Shown piece after piece: positions 18,262-26,843 of a DNA stretch of 64,000 nt. The position numbers and the translations under genes were made by a program. The first letter of the stretch is position 1, and every line of letters begins with the position of its first letter. The stretch is from positions 1-64,000 of the forward strand of contig CAINJJ010000015.1 of the NCBI GenBank assembly GCA_903849645.1, in the 5' to 3' direction. This DNA comes from an uncultured Acidobacteriaceae bacterium. GTDB taxonomy: Bacteria; Acidobacteriota; Terriglobia; Terriglobales; Acidobacteriaceae. The notes beneath the pieces were generated by a model that made no database searches, had not been told where the DNA came from, and saw only the letters and a list, made by a program, of their open reading frames with translations.

Positions 18262-18558
18262 TCAGGAGGCCTTTGCCGCTTCCTGGGGATTGACCAGGTC
18301 GCGCAGCTCCTTGGAGGGTTTGAAGTAGGGTACGCGCTTGGCGGGAACTTCCACGCGCTCACCGGTCTTGGGGTTGCGTCCAATGCGAGGGTTGCGCTGG
18401 CGAATGCGAAAAGACCCGAAGCCGCGGATCTCGATCTTGTCGCCGCCCTGCAATGCCCCGATCACCGACTCGAAGATGGTTTCAACGATCACCTCGCCAT
18501 CGCGCCTTGTGAGGTCGCCCAGGCTGGTCACCTTTTCCACCAGGTCTGCCTTCGTCAT
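18262..18558 (-). CDS. HU/IHF-family DNA-binding protein, 98 aa
   Basis: A small basic dimeric protein that bends DNA and organises the nucleoid. MTKADLVEKV at the start, the conserved GDKIEIRGFGSFRIRQRN block, the beta-arm RNPRIGRNPKTGERVEVPAK with the intercalating proline, and VPYFKPSKELRDLVN at the end are all present. GGFGSF/RKARxGRNP-type wording and the length fit IHF-beta/HU; which paralogue cannot be decided. GGAG precedes the ATG. It is monocistronic, between the convergent pgeF and a divergent glycosyltransferase gene. Confidence 0.95.
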   Translation of the reverse strand: MTKADLVEKVTSLGDLTRRDGEVIVETIFESVIGALQGGDKIEIRGFGSFRIRQRNPRIGRNPKTGERVEVPAKRVPYFKPSKELRDLVNPQEAAKAS

Positions 18559-18784
18559 ATCCGTTAGGCCTCCGCTCCCAGCATAACCGGATTCCGGGTT
18601 GGAAAGCGCGAAAAAGGATGCCTGATTGCATGAATTGAGCCTTTTTCCTCAGCGGGTTGCGGAAAGGCCGGCGGGGCGGCGAATCGCAAGGAGAACCGGC
18701 CCCGAAAGCGCTATGATGGCGAGAGTCTTTTTCTTGAATGGAAGAGCATAGGGACGGTACGGCGCGAGAGAGGAGGGCGGGGAG

Positions 18785-19555
18785 ATGGCCGACGAGCCAA
18801 AATACAGCATCGTGATTCCCGCTTTCAACGAGAGCGCCCGCATTCCAGCCACACTGGAGTCGGTTGTGGCCTGCATCCGGGCCAACCACTGGGCTGCGGA
18901 AGTGCTGGTGGTGAACGACGGATCAACGGACTCGACCGCCGAGGTGGTGCGCACGTTTGCCGCCGGCGCTCCCGAGGTTCGCATGATCGAGAACCCCGGC
19001 AACCGGGGCAAGGGCTACAGCGTGCGTTCCGGGATGCTGCAGGCGCGGGGCCAGGTGGTGATGTTCACGGACTCTGACCTGTCGGCGCCGATGGAAGAGG
19101 CCGAGCGGCTGTTTGCCGCCATCGACGCAGGCGCGGATATTGCCATTGGCTCGCGGTGGCTGGAGAGCGGCCGCCAGACCCACCGCCAGCCCCTTTACCG
19201 GCAGCTCTTTGGCCGGTGCTTCAATGCCGTGACCCGCATGGTGATGGGGCTGCACTTTGCCGACACGCAGTGTGGCTTCAAGGCTTTTACGCGCGAGGCG
19301 GCGCAGACGGTGTTTCAGTTGCAGACCATCGAGCGCTGGGGCTTTGACCCGGAGATTCTGTTCATCGCGCTGAAGCGGGGCTTGAAGGTGCAGGAGGTGG
19401 GCGTGAGCTGGGCGCACGACGAACGCAGCCGCATGAGCTACCTCAAGGATGGCATCCAGATGCTGAAGGAGATTGTGCAGATTCGCTGGAACGCCCTCAC
19501 CGGCCGGTATAACAAGCCAATTGTCGCCGGCCAGCGCGCGACCCAGGGCCGCTAG
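18785..19555 (+). CDS. Family 2 glycosyltransferase, dolichyl-phosphate glucosyltransferase-like, 256 aa
   Basis: GT-A fold enzyme that likely transfers a sugar from a nucleotide donor to a polyprenyl phosphate at the inner membrane face. Visible are YSIVIPAFNESARIPATLE at residues 7-25, VVNDGSTDST near 40, the GNRGKGYSVRSGM block, and the metal-binding DSDLSAPMEE near 97-106. QCGFKAFTREAA and the RWGFDPEILFIALKRG block are typical of ALG5-like proteins. There is no C-terminal membrane domain, unlike GtrB-type enzymes. GGAGGGCGGGGAG precedes the ATG. A possible 34-aa membrane peptide gene begins three bases after the stop. Confidence 0.92.
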   Translation: MADEPKYSIVIPAFNESARIPATLESVVACIRANHWAAEVLVVNDGSTDSTAEVVRTFAAGAPEVRMIENPGNRGKGYSVRSGMLQARGQVVMFTDSDLSAPMEEAERLFAAIDAGADIAIGSRWLESGRQTHRQPLYRQLFGRCFNAVTRMVMGLHFADTQCGFKAFTREAAQTVFQLQTIERWGFDPEILFIALKRGLKVQEVGVSWAHDERSRMSYLKDGIQMLKEIVQIRWNALTGRYNKPIVAGQRATQGR

Positions 19556-19558
19556 CCG

Positions 19559-19663
19559 ATGATGCCGCCGGTGCCTCATGAGCAACTGCTCCGCGTGGCC
19601 GCCCGGGTGGCATTTTTGATGCTCATCGGCGTGCTGCTCTGGCGGCGCTTGCGGCGGCGGTAG
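19559..19663 (+). CDS. Possible 34-aa single-pass membrane peptide downstream of the glycosyltransferase
   Basis: ATG at 19559, three bases after the glycosyltransferase stop, opens a 34-codon frame ending TAG at 19663. The peptide begins MMPPVPHEQLLRVAAR, has one hydrophobic helix (VAFLMLIGVLLW) and ends in the strongly basic tail RRLRRR, a classic inside-facing anchor. There is no clear SD, so coupling to the upstream gene would be needed. It may be a small partner that anchors the soluble glycosyltransferase, or a chance frame. Confidence 0.35.
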   Translation: MMPPVPHEQLLRVAARVAFLMLIGVLLWRRLRRR

Positions 19664-19752
19664 GTTCGAGCTGGGTCCAGCCCTTTCACGGAGAGTAGTG
19701 TGAGTTGGCGCGGCATGAATGGTAGTGTGGAGTCGAAGCTTCAGGAGGCCTA

Positions 19753-21741
19753 TTGAACCCTCTTGCCTGTGCCTTGTCCGTGCGATGGGTACGCGTTGTC
19801 CTGGTTGCGGTTTCCCTCGTCGCGGGGTGCGCGTGGGCCGCTCAGGCTCAGACATTTGACGCCACGCGCCTGCGCGAGCCGGTGGACTTGGGAGCGCGGT
19901 GGCACATCCACGGCGGCGACAACCCGGCCTACGCGCAGCCCAGCTTCGATGACTCCCAATGGACGCTTTTCGACCCCTACAAAAGCATCCTTACCGCCTT
20001 TCCCAAGGAACGGCCGGAGGTGGTCTGGTATCGGCTTCAGGTGAAAGCAGACCCCGCGCAGACCGGGCTGGGCTTGAGGGAGTGGAACATCTCCAGCGCC
20101 TTTGAGATCTATGTCAATGGCGAACGGCTCATCACTTGCGGGCAGGTGGCGCCTTACGCCGGTTACAACTCGGGCGCCAGAGTATTGGCGAGGATTCCGG
20201 ACCGCATGCTGGCGGGGGGCGCCCTGCTGATTGCCATCCGGGCCCATATCACGCCGAATGAGTGGAACAGCGGCCAGTTTCCAGGATTCTTTCCCACCAA
20301 CCTCACCCTGGGCCAATGGAACACCCTCAACCAGGATGATTGGCTGGGTATCATCGGGGAAAACGCTCTGGTGTGGCTGGATCACGTGCTGCTCTTCAGC
20401 ATCGGCGTTGTCGCGCTGGTTCTCTATTACTCCCAGCGCCGCCAGATAGAGTACCTGTGGATCTTCGCCCTCGGAACTCTCTCGATTGTGGAGTCCATTG
20501 TGCCGGTGATCTCGGTCTTCCGGGTCACACCCCTCACGTGGACTCTTTGGAGCGGCGCCTTCCGCCTGTTTTCGCCGTATGTCTGGGTGTCGCTGTATTT
20601 CTCCTTTGTTCGCCAGCGCGTCGGCTGGCGTTGGCGCGCGTGCCTTGCCTTCGCGGGAGTCGCCAACTGCTTCAGCAGCATCTCTGGTATTCTCGCGTCT
20701 TTACCCATCTGGATTCAGCTCGTGGGCACATTGCCATTTGTTGTCCTTCTCTCCGTAGTTGTCCCGTTCATGCTGGCATTGCATCTGCGCCGCGGCAACC
20801 GCGAAGCGGGCATCCTTCTCATTCCGGCCATCCTGTTCAGCTTCTACATCTATGCCAAGGTTGCCCTGGCCGTGATGTTTCAGTTCAACCCCACCAGTGC
20901 GGTTGCCACCCACTTGCTGAACCTCATCGACCGCTATCCGGCGGGTCCCTTTGTTCTCTCGCTGGACAACGTCTCGGGAATTCTCTCCACGCTTGCGCTG
21001 GCTATCATCATCCTGCTCCGATCGACCACCATGAGCCGCCGGCAGGCGCAGTTGGAAGGCGAGTTGGCCGCCGCGCAGCAGGTGCAGCAACTGCTGGTGC
21101 CGGAACAAGCCGCGACCATCCCCGGCTTCACCATTGAGAGCATCTACGAGCCCGCACAGCAGGTGGGGGGCGACTTCTTTCAGGTACTGCCGGCGGACAA
21201 GGGAGGCCTGCTGCTGGTGGTGGGCGATGTGGCGGGCAAGGGTCTGCCCGCGGCCATGCTGGTGTCGGTTTTGGTGGGCGCCACGCGCGCGGCGGCGGAG
21301 TATACAAGCGATCCCGCCGAGCTGCTGGCCAACCTCAATGACCGCCTTGTGGGTCGTTCCGGGGGCGGGTTTGCCACTGCTTTGGCGGCGCATATTGCCG
21401 CGGACGGCGCAGTCTCCATTGCCAACGCTGGCCACCTCTCGCCCTATCTGGACGGAAGTGAGGTCGAGCTTGCCGGCGCACTGCCCCTGGGCATTCAGTG
21501 CGGCATGCGCTATGACAAGAGCCGTTTCCAACTCGCCGCGGGCGGGCGCCTCACGTTTTATTCAGACGGAGTGGTGGAGGCGCAGAACGCGCGCGGGGAG
21601 CTTTTCGGCTTCGAGCGCGGGCGGGAGATCTCGACGCGGCCGGCGGGGGAGATTGTGGAGGCGGCGAAGCGGTTTGGGCAGTCGGACGACATTACTGTTG
21701 TGACCATCGAGCGCTCCGCGGCGGTCGCGGAAGCAGCCTGA
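19753..21741 (+). CDS. Membrane receptor with SpoIIE-type PP2C serine phosphatase output, 662 aa
   Basis: The TTG at 19753 has a strong AGGAGG four bases upstream. Domain order: signal peptide (1-33), a periplasmic jelly-roll sensor of about 160 residues (LGARWHIHGG, WYRLQVKAD, FEIYVNGERLI) like 7TMR-DISM or GH2 sugar-binding modules, then about seven membrane helices (about 205-430). A coiled linker (RRQAQLEGELAAAQQVQQLL) follows, then the phosphatase with GGDFFQVLP, VGDVAGKGLPAAM, NAGHLSPYL, FYSDGVVEAQN and DDITVVTI. The Asp residues for two metals are intact. It presumably dephosphorylates an anti-sigma-factor antagonist in response to an outside ligand; no partner-switch genes lie nearby. 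Confidence 0.92.
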   Translation: MNPLACALSVRWVRVVLVAVSLVAGCAWAAQAQTFDATRLREPVDLGARWHIHGGDNPAYAQPSFDDSQWTLFDPYKSILTAFPKERPEVVWYRLQVKADPAQTGLGLREWNISSAFEIYVNGERLITCGQVAPYAGYNSGARVLARIPDRMLAGGALLIAIRAHITPNEWNSGQFPGFFPTNLTLGQWNTLNQDDWLGIIGENALVWLDHVLLFSIGVVALVLYYSQRRQIEYLWIFALGTLSIVESIVPVISVFRVTPLTWTLWSGAFRLFSPYVWVSLYFSFVRQRVGWRWRACLAFAGVANCFSSISGILASLPIWIQLVGTLPFVVLLSVVVPFMLALHLRRGNREAGILLIPAILFSFYIYAKVALAVMFQFNPTSAVATHLLNLIDRYPAGPFVLSLDNVSGILSTLALAIIILLRSTTMSRRQAQLEGELAAAQQVQQLLVPEQAATIPGFTIESIYEPAQQVGGDFFQVLPADKGGLLLVVGDVAGKGLPAAMLVSVLVGATRAAAEYTSDPAELLANLNDRLVGRSGGGFATALAAHIAADGAVSIANAGHLSPYLDGSEVELAGALPLGIQCGMRYDKSRFQLAAGGRLTFYSDGVVEAQNARGELFGFERGREISTRPAGEIVEAAKRFGQSDDITVVTIERSAAVAEAA

Positions 21742-21820
21742 GCCGGGCAGGGCAGAGAAGCAGGGGTGGGGGCGCGTGCAGGATGCATCATGCCGGCGGG
21801 CTCTCCTGTAGCATCCAGAC

Positions 21821-22702
21821 ATGATTGCGGGCGTTTCCTGGACATGGTGGGTGGGTTTCCACGTGGTGGTGGCGGGACTGCTGGCGGCGGATTCGCTGCT
21901 GCCGGGGCGACGGCGGGAGACGCGGCACACGCAGTCTGTGGCCTGGCTGTGGACGGCGGCGCTGGCGGTGGCGGCGGCCATCTTTGCCGGCTGGGTGGCC
22001 GTGGCGATGGGGCGGCAGCAGGCGCTGGAGTTCGTTGCCGGCTATGCGATCGAGACCTCGCTCAGCATCGATAATCTCTTTGTCTTTCTTGTGCTCTTTC
22101 AGGGATTTCGCATCAGCACCCGGCGGCAGCACACGGCGCTGCTCTGGGGCGTGGGCGGGGCGGTGGTGCTGCGGGCGCTGTTTATCGCCGCAGGCATAGC
22201 CCTGCTGCAGCGGTTTGCCTGGATCACCTGGATCTTTGGGCTGCTGCTGCTCTATGCGGCATGGCGCCTGGTGCGGGGCGGGGCGGCCAACGCGGCGGTT
22301 CCGGAGTGGATTCGAAAACTGCAGCCAGCCAAGGGGTCGCTGCTGCCGGTCATCGTGGCGGTGGAGGTGACGGACCTGTTGTTCGCCGTGGATTCGATCC
22401 CCGCGGTGCTGGCGGTGAGTCACAATCCCTTCGTGGTCTACACGTCCAACATCGCGGCCATTCTGGGGCTGCGGTCGCTCTACTTTGCCCTGGCGGCGCT
22501 CCTCGATCGCTTCCGCTACCTGCATTACGGTCTGGGCGCGCTGCTGGCTTTTGTGGCCTTGAAGATGCTTTTTGCCCACTGGGTAGAGGTGCCGATCACC
22601 TTGTCACTGGCGTTGATGGGCGCGATTCTAGCGGTGTGCGCGGTCTGGTCTTGGCTGGCTGGCGGACCCTCTGGTGGAGGCCCGTCCGGCTCAGTGCGTT
22701 GA
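21821..22702 (+). CDS. TerC/Alx-family integral membrane protein, 293 aa
   Basis: Inner-membrane protein with about nine helices. Family signatures are the acidic intramembrane blocks YAIETSLSIDNLFVFLVLF near residue 75-93 and VAVEVTDLLFAVDSIPAVLAVS near 180-201. Members have been linked to tellurite resistance, manganese export and metal loading of secreted proteins. The C-terminus ends in a Gly/Ser-rich tail. The start has no obvious SD. It lies 79 bases after the phosphatase gene and could be read through from it, though a functional link is not evident. Confidence 0.92.
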   Translation: MIAGVSWTWWVGFHVVVAGLLAADSLLPGRRRETRHTQSVAWLWTAALAVAAAIFAGWVAVAMGRQQALEFVAGYAIETSLSIDNLFVFLVLFQGFRISTRRQHTALLWGVGGAVVLRALFIAAGIALLQRFAWITWIFGLLLLYAAWRLVRGGAANAAVPEWIRKLQPAKGSLLPVIVAVEVTDLLFAVDSIPAVLAVSHNPFVVYTSNIAAILGLRSLYFALAALLDRFRYLHYGLGALLAFVALKMLFAHWVEVPITLSLALMGAILAVCAVWSWLAGGPSGGGPSGSVR

Positions 22703-22839
22703 CCGCCGGAAGCGGAGTCTTCATCAGAAGCCCGTGTATGGGCTGGATTCGGAGCGAAGGCTCGCCTCAGCGGTTGGATCAGACGGATAACGCCGCGATG
22801 AGGTCGCGGAAGCGCAGCCTGCTCTGCGATCGATCTCCT

Positions 22840-25491
22840 TTATTTTGCCGCGGTGGCCGTGCCGGGGACAATGGTGATGGGCGCGATGTTCCATCCGTCG
22901 ATTTCAACAACGGGAGCTGATGGAGCGTTCTCGGGCAGCAGGGCTGTGAGCGTGCGCGACTCGCCGGGGATGAGTTCAATCCAATTGTCGGACCAGAAGA
23001 CGGGGGCGATGAGCGCGCCGGATGAGGTGCGGACGGCGGCGCGCACCTGAAAGGCGAGCGCCGCGGTGGAGTTATCCAGATGGAGGCGAACCTCGCGTCC
23101 GCGCGCGGTGGTTTCAATGTCGGCGTGCGCGGCTAGCGAGGCCTTGGGAAGACTCGCCAGCGCCGTTAGATCCTCATGCCTCTCGGCGGGGGTGTGCGTG
23201 TAGTCGGTCCTGGCCCAGTCAAAGGCAGTGAGCGTTCCCGGTACCCAATAGAAGTTGCGGCTGACCACGCGCCCTGCCGCATCGGTCAGGCTGAGATCAA
23301 CGAAGAAGATTCTCTCCGCGCCGGAGAAGAGGTTCTCCGGAATGGCGAAGACCCTCTGCGTGCTGTCCGGGCTCGCGTCCACGACGGCCTGCGCGGTGTA
23401 GAGTTCCTTCCATGCCAGGCCGTACACATGAACGGCGGCGTTGAGCCGCACGGAAGGCTCATAAGTGCTGTTGACCACGTTGATGGATCGATCGTCGTAG
23501 GCGTACTGGATGTGGAGCGGCTCGCAGGCCTTGCGCGTGGCAAAGTAACCTGCGCCGGCGTCGAGGTAATAGTCGTAGAGATGCCAGATCATCGAGGGCC
23601 AGGCGTTGTTGAGCATCCATTGAATGACGCCCGTGGACGCGTACTTGTTCTTTCCGTAGGACTCGAACATGGCGCGCTCGGAGTCGTACTCCATGGTCTG
23701 GGCGATGCGCTCGTAGTCCGCGGCAGAACGCGGCTTGGCATAGATTGCTTCCATCGCTTCATCGAAGACCTTGAGGTTGGCGAACTCGCCGCCGCCGTTG
23801 TGCAGGCTCCAGTTGGCGGTGGGCGGCCATGCGTCGGCATCGGGCAGGAACTTCCTGCGGCTGGCGAGGGAGGGAATCGCCGGCCCTGGGCTGGTTTCTG
23901 TGTTGAATCCGAATGCGCCTCCGTTGTGCTGGTCTACATACCAGTAACTGGGCGCAACGTAGTCATAGGGGCCGGTCATCTTGACGCCGTTGGCGCCGCC
24001 TCCGGGCGTTGTTGCGCCGGAAGCGGCTGAGAGAACGGGGTTGGGCCAATGCGTCTCGGCTTCCACCTGCAGGTAGGCGTGCTCGACGTCTGGCGGTGGA
24101 GCGTTGTCGCTGCCGTTGAGCCACACCAGCAGGCTGGCGTGATGGCGCAGGCGCAGCAACTGCGCGCGGAGCGACGCGGTGGCGATGGTAAGGTCCGCGG
24201 GGGTCCAGTCCTTCCAGTGCTCCCAGTGATCGCAGCAACACCAGCCCAGCATGACCAGAACGCCCTGCTTGTCGGCGAGGTGAAAGAAGGCATCGGTTTC
24301 AAGCTTGCCTTCCAGGCGAATGGTGTTGAGGTTCATGTCGCGGACCATGCGAAACTGGTCGCGAAGATTCTTCTCGTCAGAGCGCAGGAGCATGTCCTGC
24401 GACCAGCCCGCGCCGCGAATCAGGATGGGCTTGCCATTGACACGGAAGAGACGGCTTCCGTTGCTGGTGAGCTCCGACGTGATCTCGCGGAGTCCGAAGT
24501 CGACCGACTGCTCGTCTGTCTGCCGTCCATCCACGGCAAAGCTGACGACCAGATGCTCGAGATGCGGCTCGCCCATCTGGTAGGGCCACCAGGGCTGGGG
24601 ATTGCGCACGTGGAGGGCGGGGAACTGCTCGGGCGAGAAGACAACGGTGCGATCTTCGTGGGCCGCCAGTTCCACCGGCTTTTCGAAGTGAATGCCCGCC
24701 GCGGAACCCGCGGCTATGCCCTTGATGGGATGATCGGATGCGTTATGCAACTCGGCATAGACGGTGAGGTCCGCGGTGCGGAGCGCGCCGTCTGTGAAGT
24801 GCGTTACCGCGGATGGAGAACGCACGGTCACAACGCCGGTGGTGATAAGATCGACCCCGCCCCACAAGCCCATGTCCTTGTCCGGCGGGCAGGGGTTCCA
24901 GTCCACCCAGTTGATGCCGAGATCTTTCTCAGTGGGCGCGAAGGTCTCCACGGCGAGGACATTGTCCGCGCCGGGCTTGATGAGATCGGTCACGTCAAAG
25001 TCGTAAGTGCGATAGGCGCCGGCCACGGTCGTGGTGTCCGCGAATTTGTTGCCGTTGAGCCAAAGCTCGGCGCGATAGTTGATGCCCGCAAAGTGTAGCC
25101 ACGTGCGCTGTTGCGCCGGGTTTGCGGCGACCTTGAACTGTTTGCGATACCACCAGCCGCAGCGATAGGGACTGTCTGCCGGCATGGGCAGATTCGAGAA
25201 GTCCTGACCGATGGGGTAGTCGCCGCCGGGAAGCTGGCGTAGATTGGCTCCATAGAATGGGTCGGGGACCAGGCCTGCCGCAGCCTGGGCAGCCAGCACG
25301 GTGCTGGGAACAGTGGTCTTGATCCAATCATCGGCAATGAAGCCGGCGGCAGCGATGGCGTCACCGCCGGCTTGAAGCTTGCATGCCGATTGCACACGCC
25401 AATCGTCATGAAGAGGCGTGACCGTAGCCGCGTGCAGAGCAGTGACTAGTGCGAGCGAAGAAAGCAGTGTGATGCAAAGATTCCGATTCAT
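22840..25491 (-). CDS. Secreted GH2 glycoside hydrolase, exo-beta-D-glucosaminidase-like, 883 aa
   Basis: Residues 1-21 are a signal peptide (MNRNLCITLLSSLALVTALHA). The sugar-binding domain (WYRKQFKVAANP, WLHFAGINYRAELWLNG), the immunoglobulin-like domain and the TIM barrel (IRLEGKLETDAFFHLADKQG) follow in GH2 order. Near WLNGSDNAPPPDVE the acid/base appears to be Asp rather than the usual Asn-Glu pair, and the nucleophile Glu lies in FNTETSPGPAIP; both match the CsxA chitosan exo-glucosaminidase subfamily as I know it. It would release glucosamine from chitosan oligomers in the periplasm. The frame is open to 25797, but the signal peptide fixes the start at 25491. A LacI regulator gene lies 88 bases upstream on the same strand. 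Confidence 0.9.
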   Translation of the reverse strand: MNRNLCITLLSSLALVTALHAATVTPLHDDWRVQSACKLQAGGDAIAAAGFIADDWIKTTVPSTVLAAQAAAGLVPDPFYGANLRQLPGGDYPIGQDFSNLPMPADSPYRCGWWYRKQFKVAANPAQQRTWLHFAGINYRAELWLNGNKFADTTTVAGAYRTYDFDVTDLIKPGADNVLAVETFAPTEKDLGINWVDWNPCPPDKDMGLWGGVDLITTGVVTVRSPSAVTHFTDGALRTADLTVYAELHNASDHPIKGIAAGSAAGIHFEKPVELAAHEDRTVVFSPEQFPALHVRNPQPWWPYQMGEPHLEHLVVSFAVDGRQTDEQSVDFGLREITSELTSNGSRLFRVNGKPILIRGAGWSQDMLLRSDEKNLRDQFRMVRDMNLNTIRLEGKLETDAFFHLADKQGVLVMLGWCCCDHWEHWKDWTPADLTIATASLRAQLLRLRHHASLLVWLNGSDNAPPPDVEHAYLQVEAETHWPNPVLSAASGATTPGGGANGVKMTGPYDYVAPSYWYVDQHNGGAFGFNTETSPGPAIPSLASRRKFLPDADAWPPTANWSLHNGGGEFANLKVFDEAMEAIYAKPRSAADYERIAQTMEYDSERAMFESYGKNKYASTGVIQWMLNNAWPSMIWHLYDYYLDAGAGYFATRKACEPLHIQYAYDDRSINVVNSTYEPSVRLNAAVHVYGLAWKELYTAQAVVDASPDSTQRVFAIPENLFSGAERIFFVDLSLTDAAGRVVSRNFYWVPGTLTAFDWARTDYTHTPAERHEDLTALASLPKASLAAHADIETTARGREVRLHLDNSTAALAFQVRAAVRTSSGALIAPVFWSDNWIELIPGESRTLTALLPENAPSAPVVEIDGWNIAPITIVPGTATAAK

Positions 25492-25529
25492 GAGCGCCAC
25501 CGAATGATGAGATTCGTTCGTTTGATTGT

Positions 25530-25549
25530 GGGACCGGCAAACCGGTCCC
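25530..25549. other. Perfect hairpin between the lacI-type gene and the GH2 gene
   Basis: GGGACCGG (25530-25537), loop CAAA, CCGGTCCC (25542-25549). There is no U-tract on either side, so it is more likely an mRNA stabiliser or processing site between the two co-directional genes than a terminator. Confidence 0.45.
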
Positions 25550-25579
25550 GCCTCTGCTCTTCGTTCATGCTCGCAATGC

Positions 25580-26668
25580 TCATGACGGTGCGCTTCGGCG
25601 CTTCGGCTTTCCAGAGGACGTACGCACGACCAGCTCCGGCGGCGACATCTCCAGCCGCGGCGCTGGTCTCTTTGCGCTCTTCTCCCGCTGTTCGAGAGCG
25701 TCGAGCGTCCACCGAGCGGCCAGCAACCCCATCTCCCGCAGCGGCTGGCGAATCGTGGTGATGCCTGGGGTTGCGACCTCGGCCGGAAGCACATCATCGA
25801 AGCCCAGCACAGAGCAGTCTTCGGGAACGCGCAGGCCAGCCTCAGTCAAGCCGCGCACTGCGCCGAGCGCGGTCAGGTCGTCGAATGCTGCGATGGCCGT
25901 GAATTTGAGGCCGGAGGCCAACATTTGCCGCACGCAACTCAGCCCGCCCTGGAAGCCCGAGGTTGGATCGACCATGCTGGGCAACTGCAACACCAGCCGG
26001 GGATCCAGTCGAATGCCTACTTCTTCCGCTGCCCTGCGTGCCCCTGCCCAGCGGGGCTCGCTGTCAAACAACTCCTCCGGTCCGCGTATCACAGCAATCT
26101 TGCGATGGCCAAGCTGGTGCAGATGGCGCATGGCCAAAGCGCCTCCCGCTTCGTTGTCCACGAGCACAGAGCTGATGCCGCGGCCGGTGAGGTCACGGCC
26201 GACAATGACGATCGGCACGTGGTTCTTCTCCACATCCGCCAGGAGGTTGGCCTCTTCAAAGACCCAGCTCGCAATGACGATCACACCCTCTGCCCGGCGC
26301 TCCAGAATCATCTTGAGGTAGCTGTCAAAGAGACGGCGCTCGGTTTGCGCATCCATCAGCAATGGCAGATAGCTTGTGGGCTGCAGTCCGGCCTGAATAC
26401 CGCGGACGATTGGGATGCAGAAGGGATCAGAGAGGTCATAAGCCAGCACGCCGATGGTCTGACTGTGACGCCGCCGCAGAGAGCGCGCTGAAGCATCGGG
26501 ATGATAGCCAAGCTGGCGGGCCATGGCGCGAATCTGCTGCCTGGTTTTCTCGGCCACATTCTGAGAGAGCGGCGCCTCACTGAGCACAATCGAGACCGTG
26601 GAGACGGAGAATCCGCAGGCGCGGGCAACGTCAAGCAGCGTCACATGTCCCGATTTGCGCTGTGGCAC
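25580..26668 (-). CDS. LacI-family transcriptional regulator, 362 aa
   Basis: The N-terminal HTH (VTLLDVARACGFSVSTVSIVLSEAPLSQNVAEKTRQQI, residues 9-46) and hinge helix (DASARSLRRRHS) precede a sugar-binding domain starting TIGVLAYDLSDPFCIPIVRGI. The C-terminus LGFDDVLPAEVATPGITTIRQPLREMG is typical. It lies upstream of the GH2 gene on the same strand and is divergent from a TonB receptor gene. That receptor's promoter carries a perfect 16-base LacI-type palindrome, so both neighbours are likely targets. The C-terminal tail after residue 335 is long and basic. The inducing sugar is unknown, perhaps glucosamine or a chito-oligomer given the enzyme. Confidence 0.95.
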   Translation of the reverse strand: MPQRKSGHVTLLDVARACGFSVSTVSIVLSEAPLSQNVAEKTRQQIRAMARQLGYHPDASARSLRRRHSQTIGVLAYDLSDPFCIPIVRGIQAGLQPTSYLPLLMDAQTERRLFDSYLKMILERRAEGVIVIASWVFEEANLLADVEKNHVPIVIVGRDLTGRGISSVLVDNEAGGALAMRHLHQLGHRKIAVIRGPEELFDSEPRWAGARRAAEEVGIRLDPRLVLQLPSMVDPTSGFQGGLSCVRQMLASGLKFTAIAAFDDLTALGAVRGLTEAGLRVPEDCSVLGFDDVLPAEVATPGITTIRQPLREMGLLAARWTLDALEQREKSAKRPAPRLEMSPPELVVRTSSGKPKRRSAPS

Positions 26669-26760
26669 GTGTCTTCCTCCGCGGGGCCAATGGGCGCAGC
26701 TCGCGTCGCTGGTTCAGATTCACAAAACTCACGCAAAACCGAAGCGCGCCGATTTTTCCC

Positions 26761-26817
26761 TTGACAGGTGAAAAGATTGATCCTACATTGGCCTTTCTAC
26801 TATTCAAACGTTTGAAT
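26761..26817 (+). promoter_or_regulatory. Sigma-70 promoter with overlapping LacI-type operator before the TonB receptor gene
   Basis: TTGACA (26761-26766), 17-base spacer, TACATT (26784-26789) form a good housekeeping promoter. The perfect palindrome ATTCAAACGTTTGAAT (26802-26817) with central CG is a LacI-family operator placed at about +6 to +21, where binding would block transcription. The adjacent LacI regulator is the obvious candidate. Confidence 0.75.
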
Positions 26818-26843
26818 GTCAACAATTCAATGGAGAGACGCCC

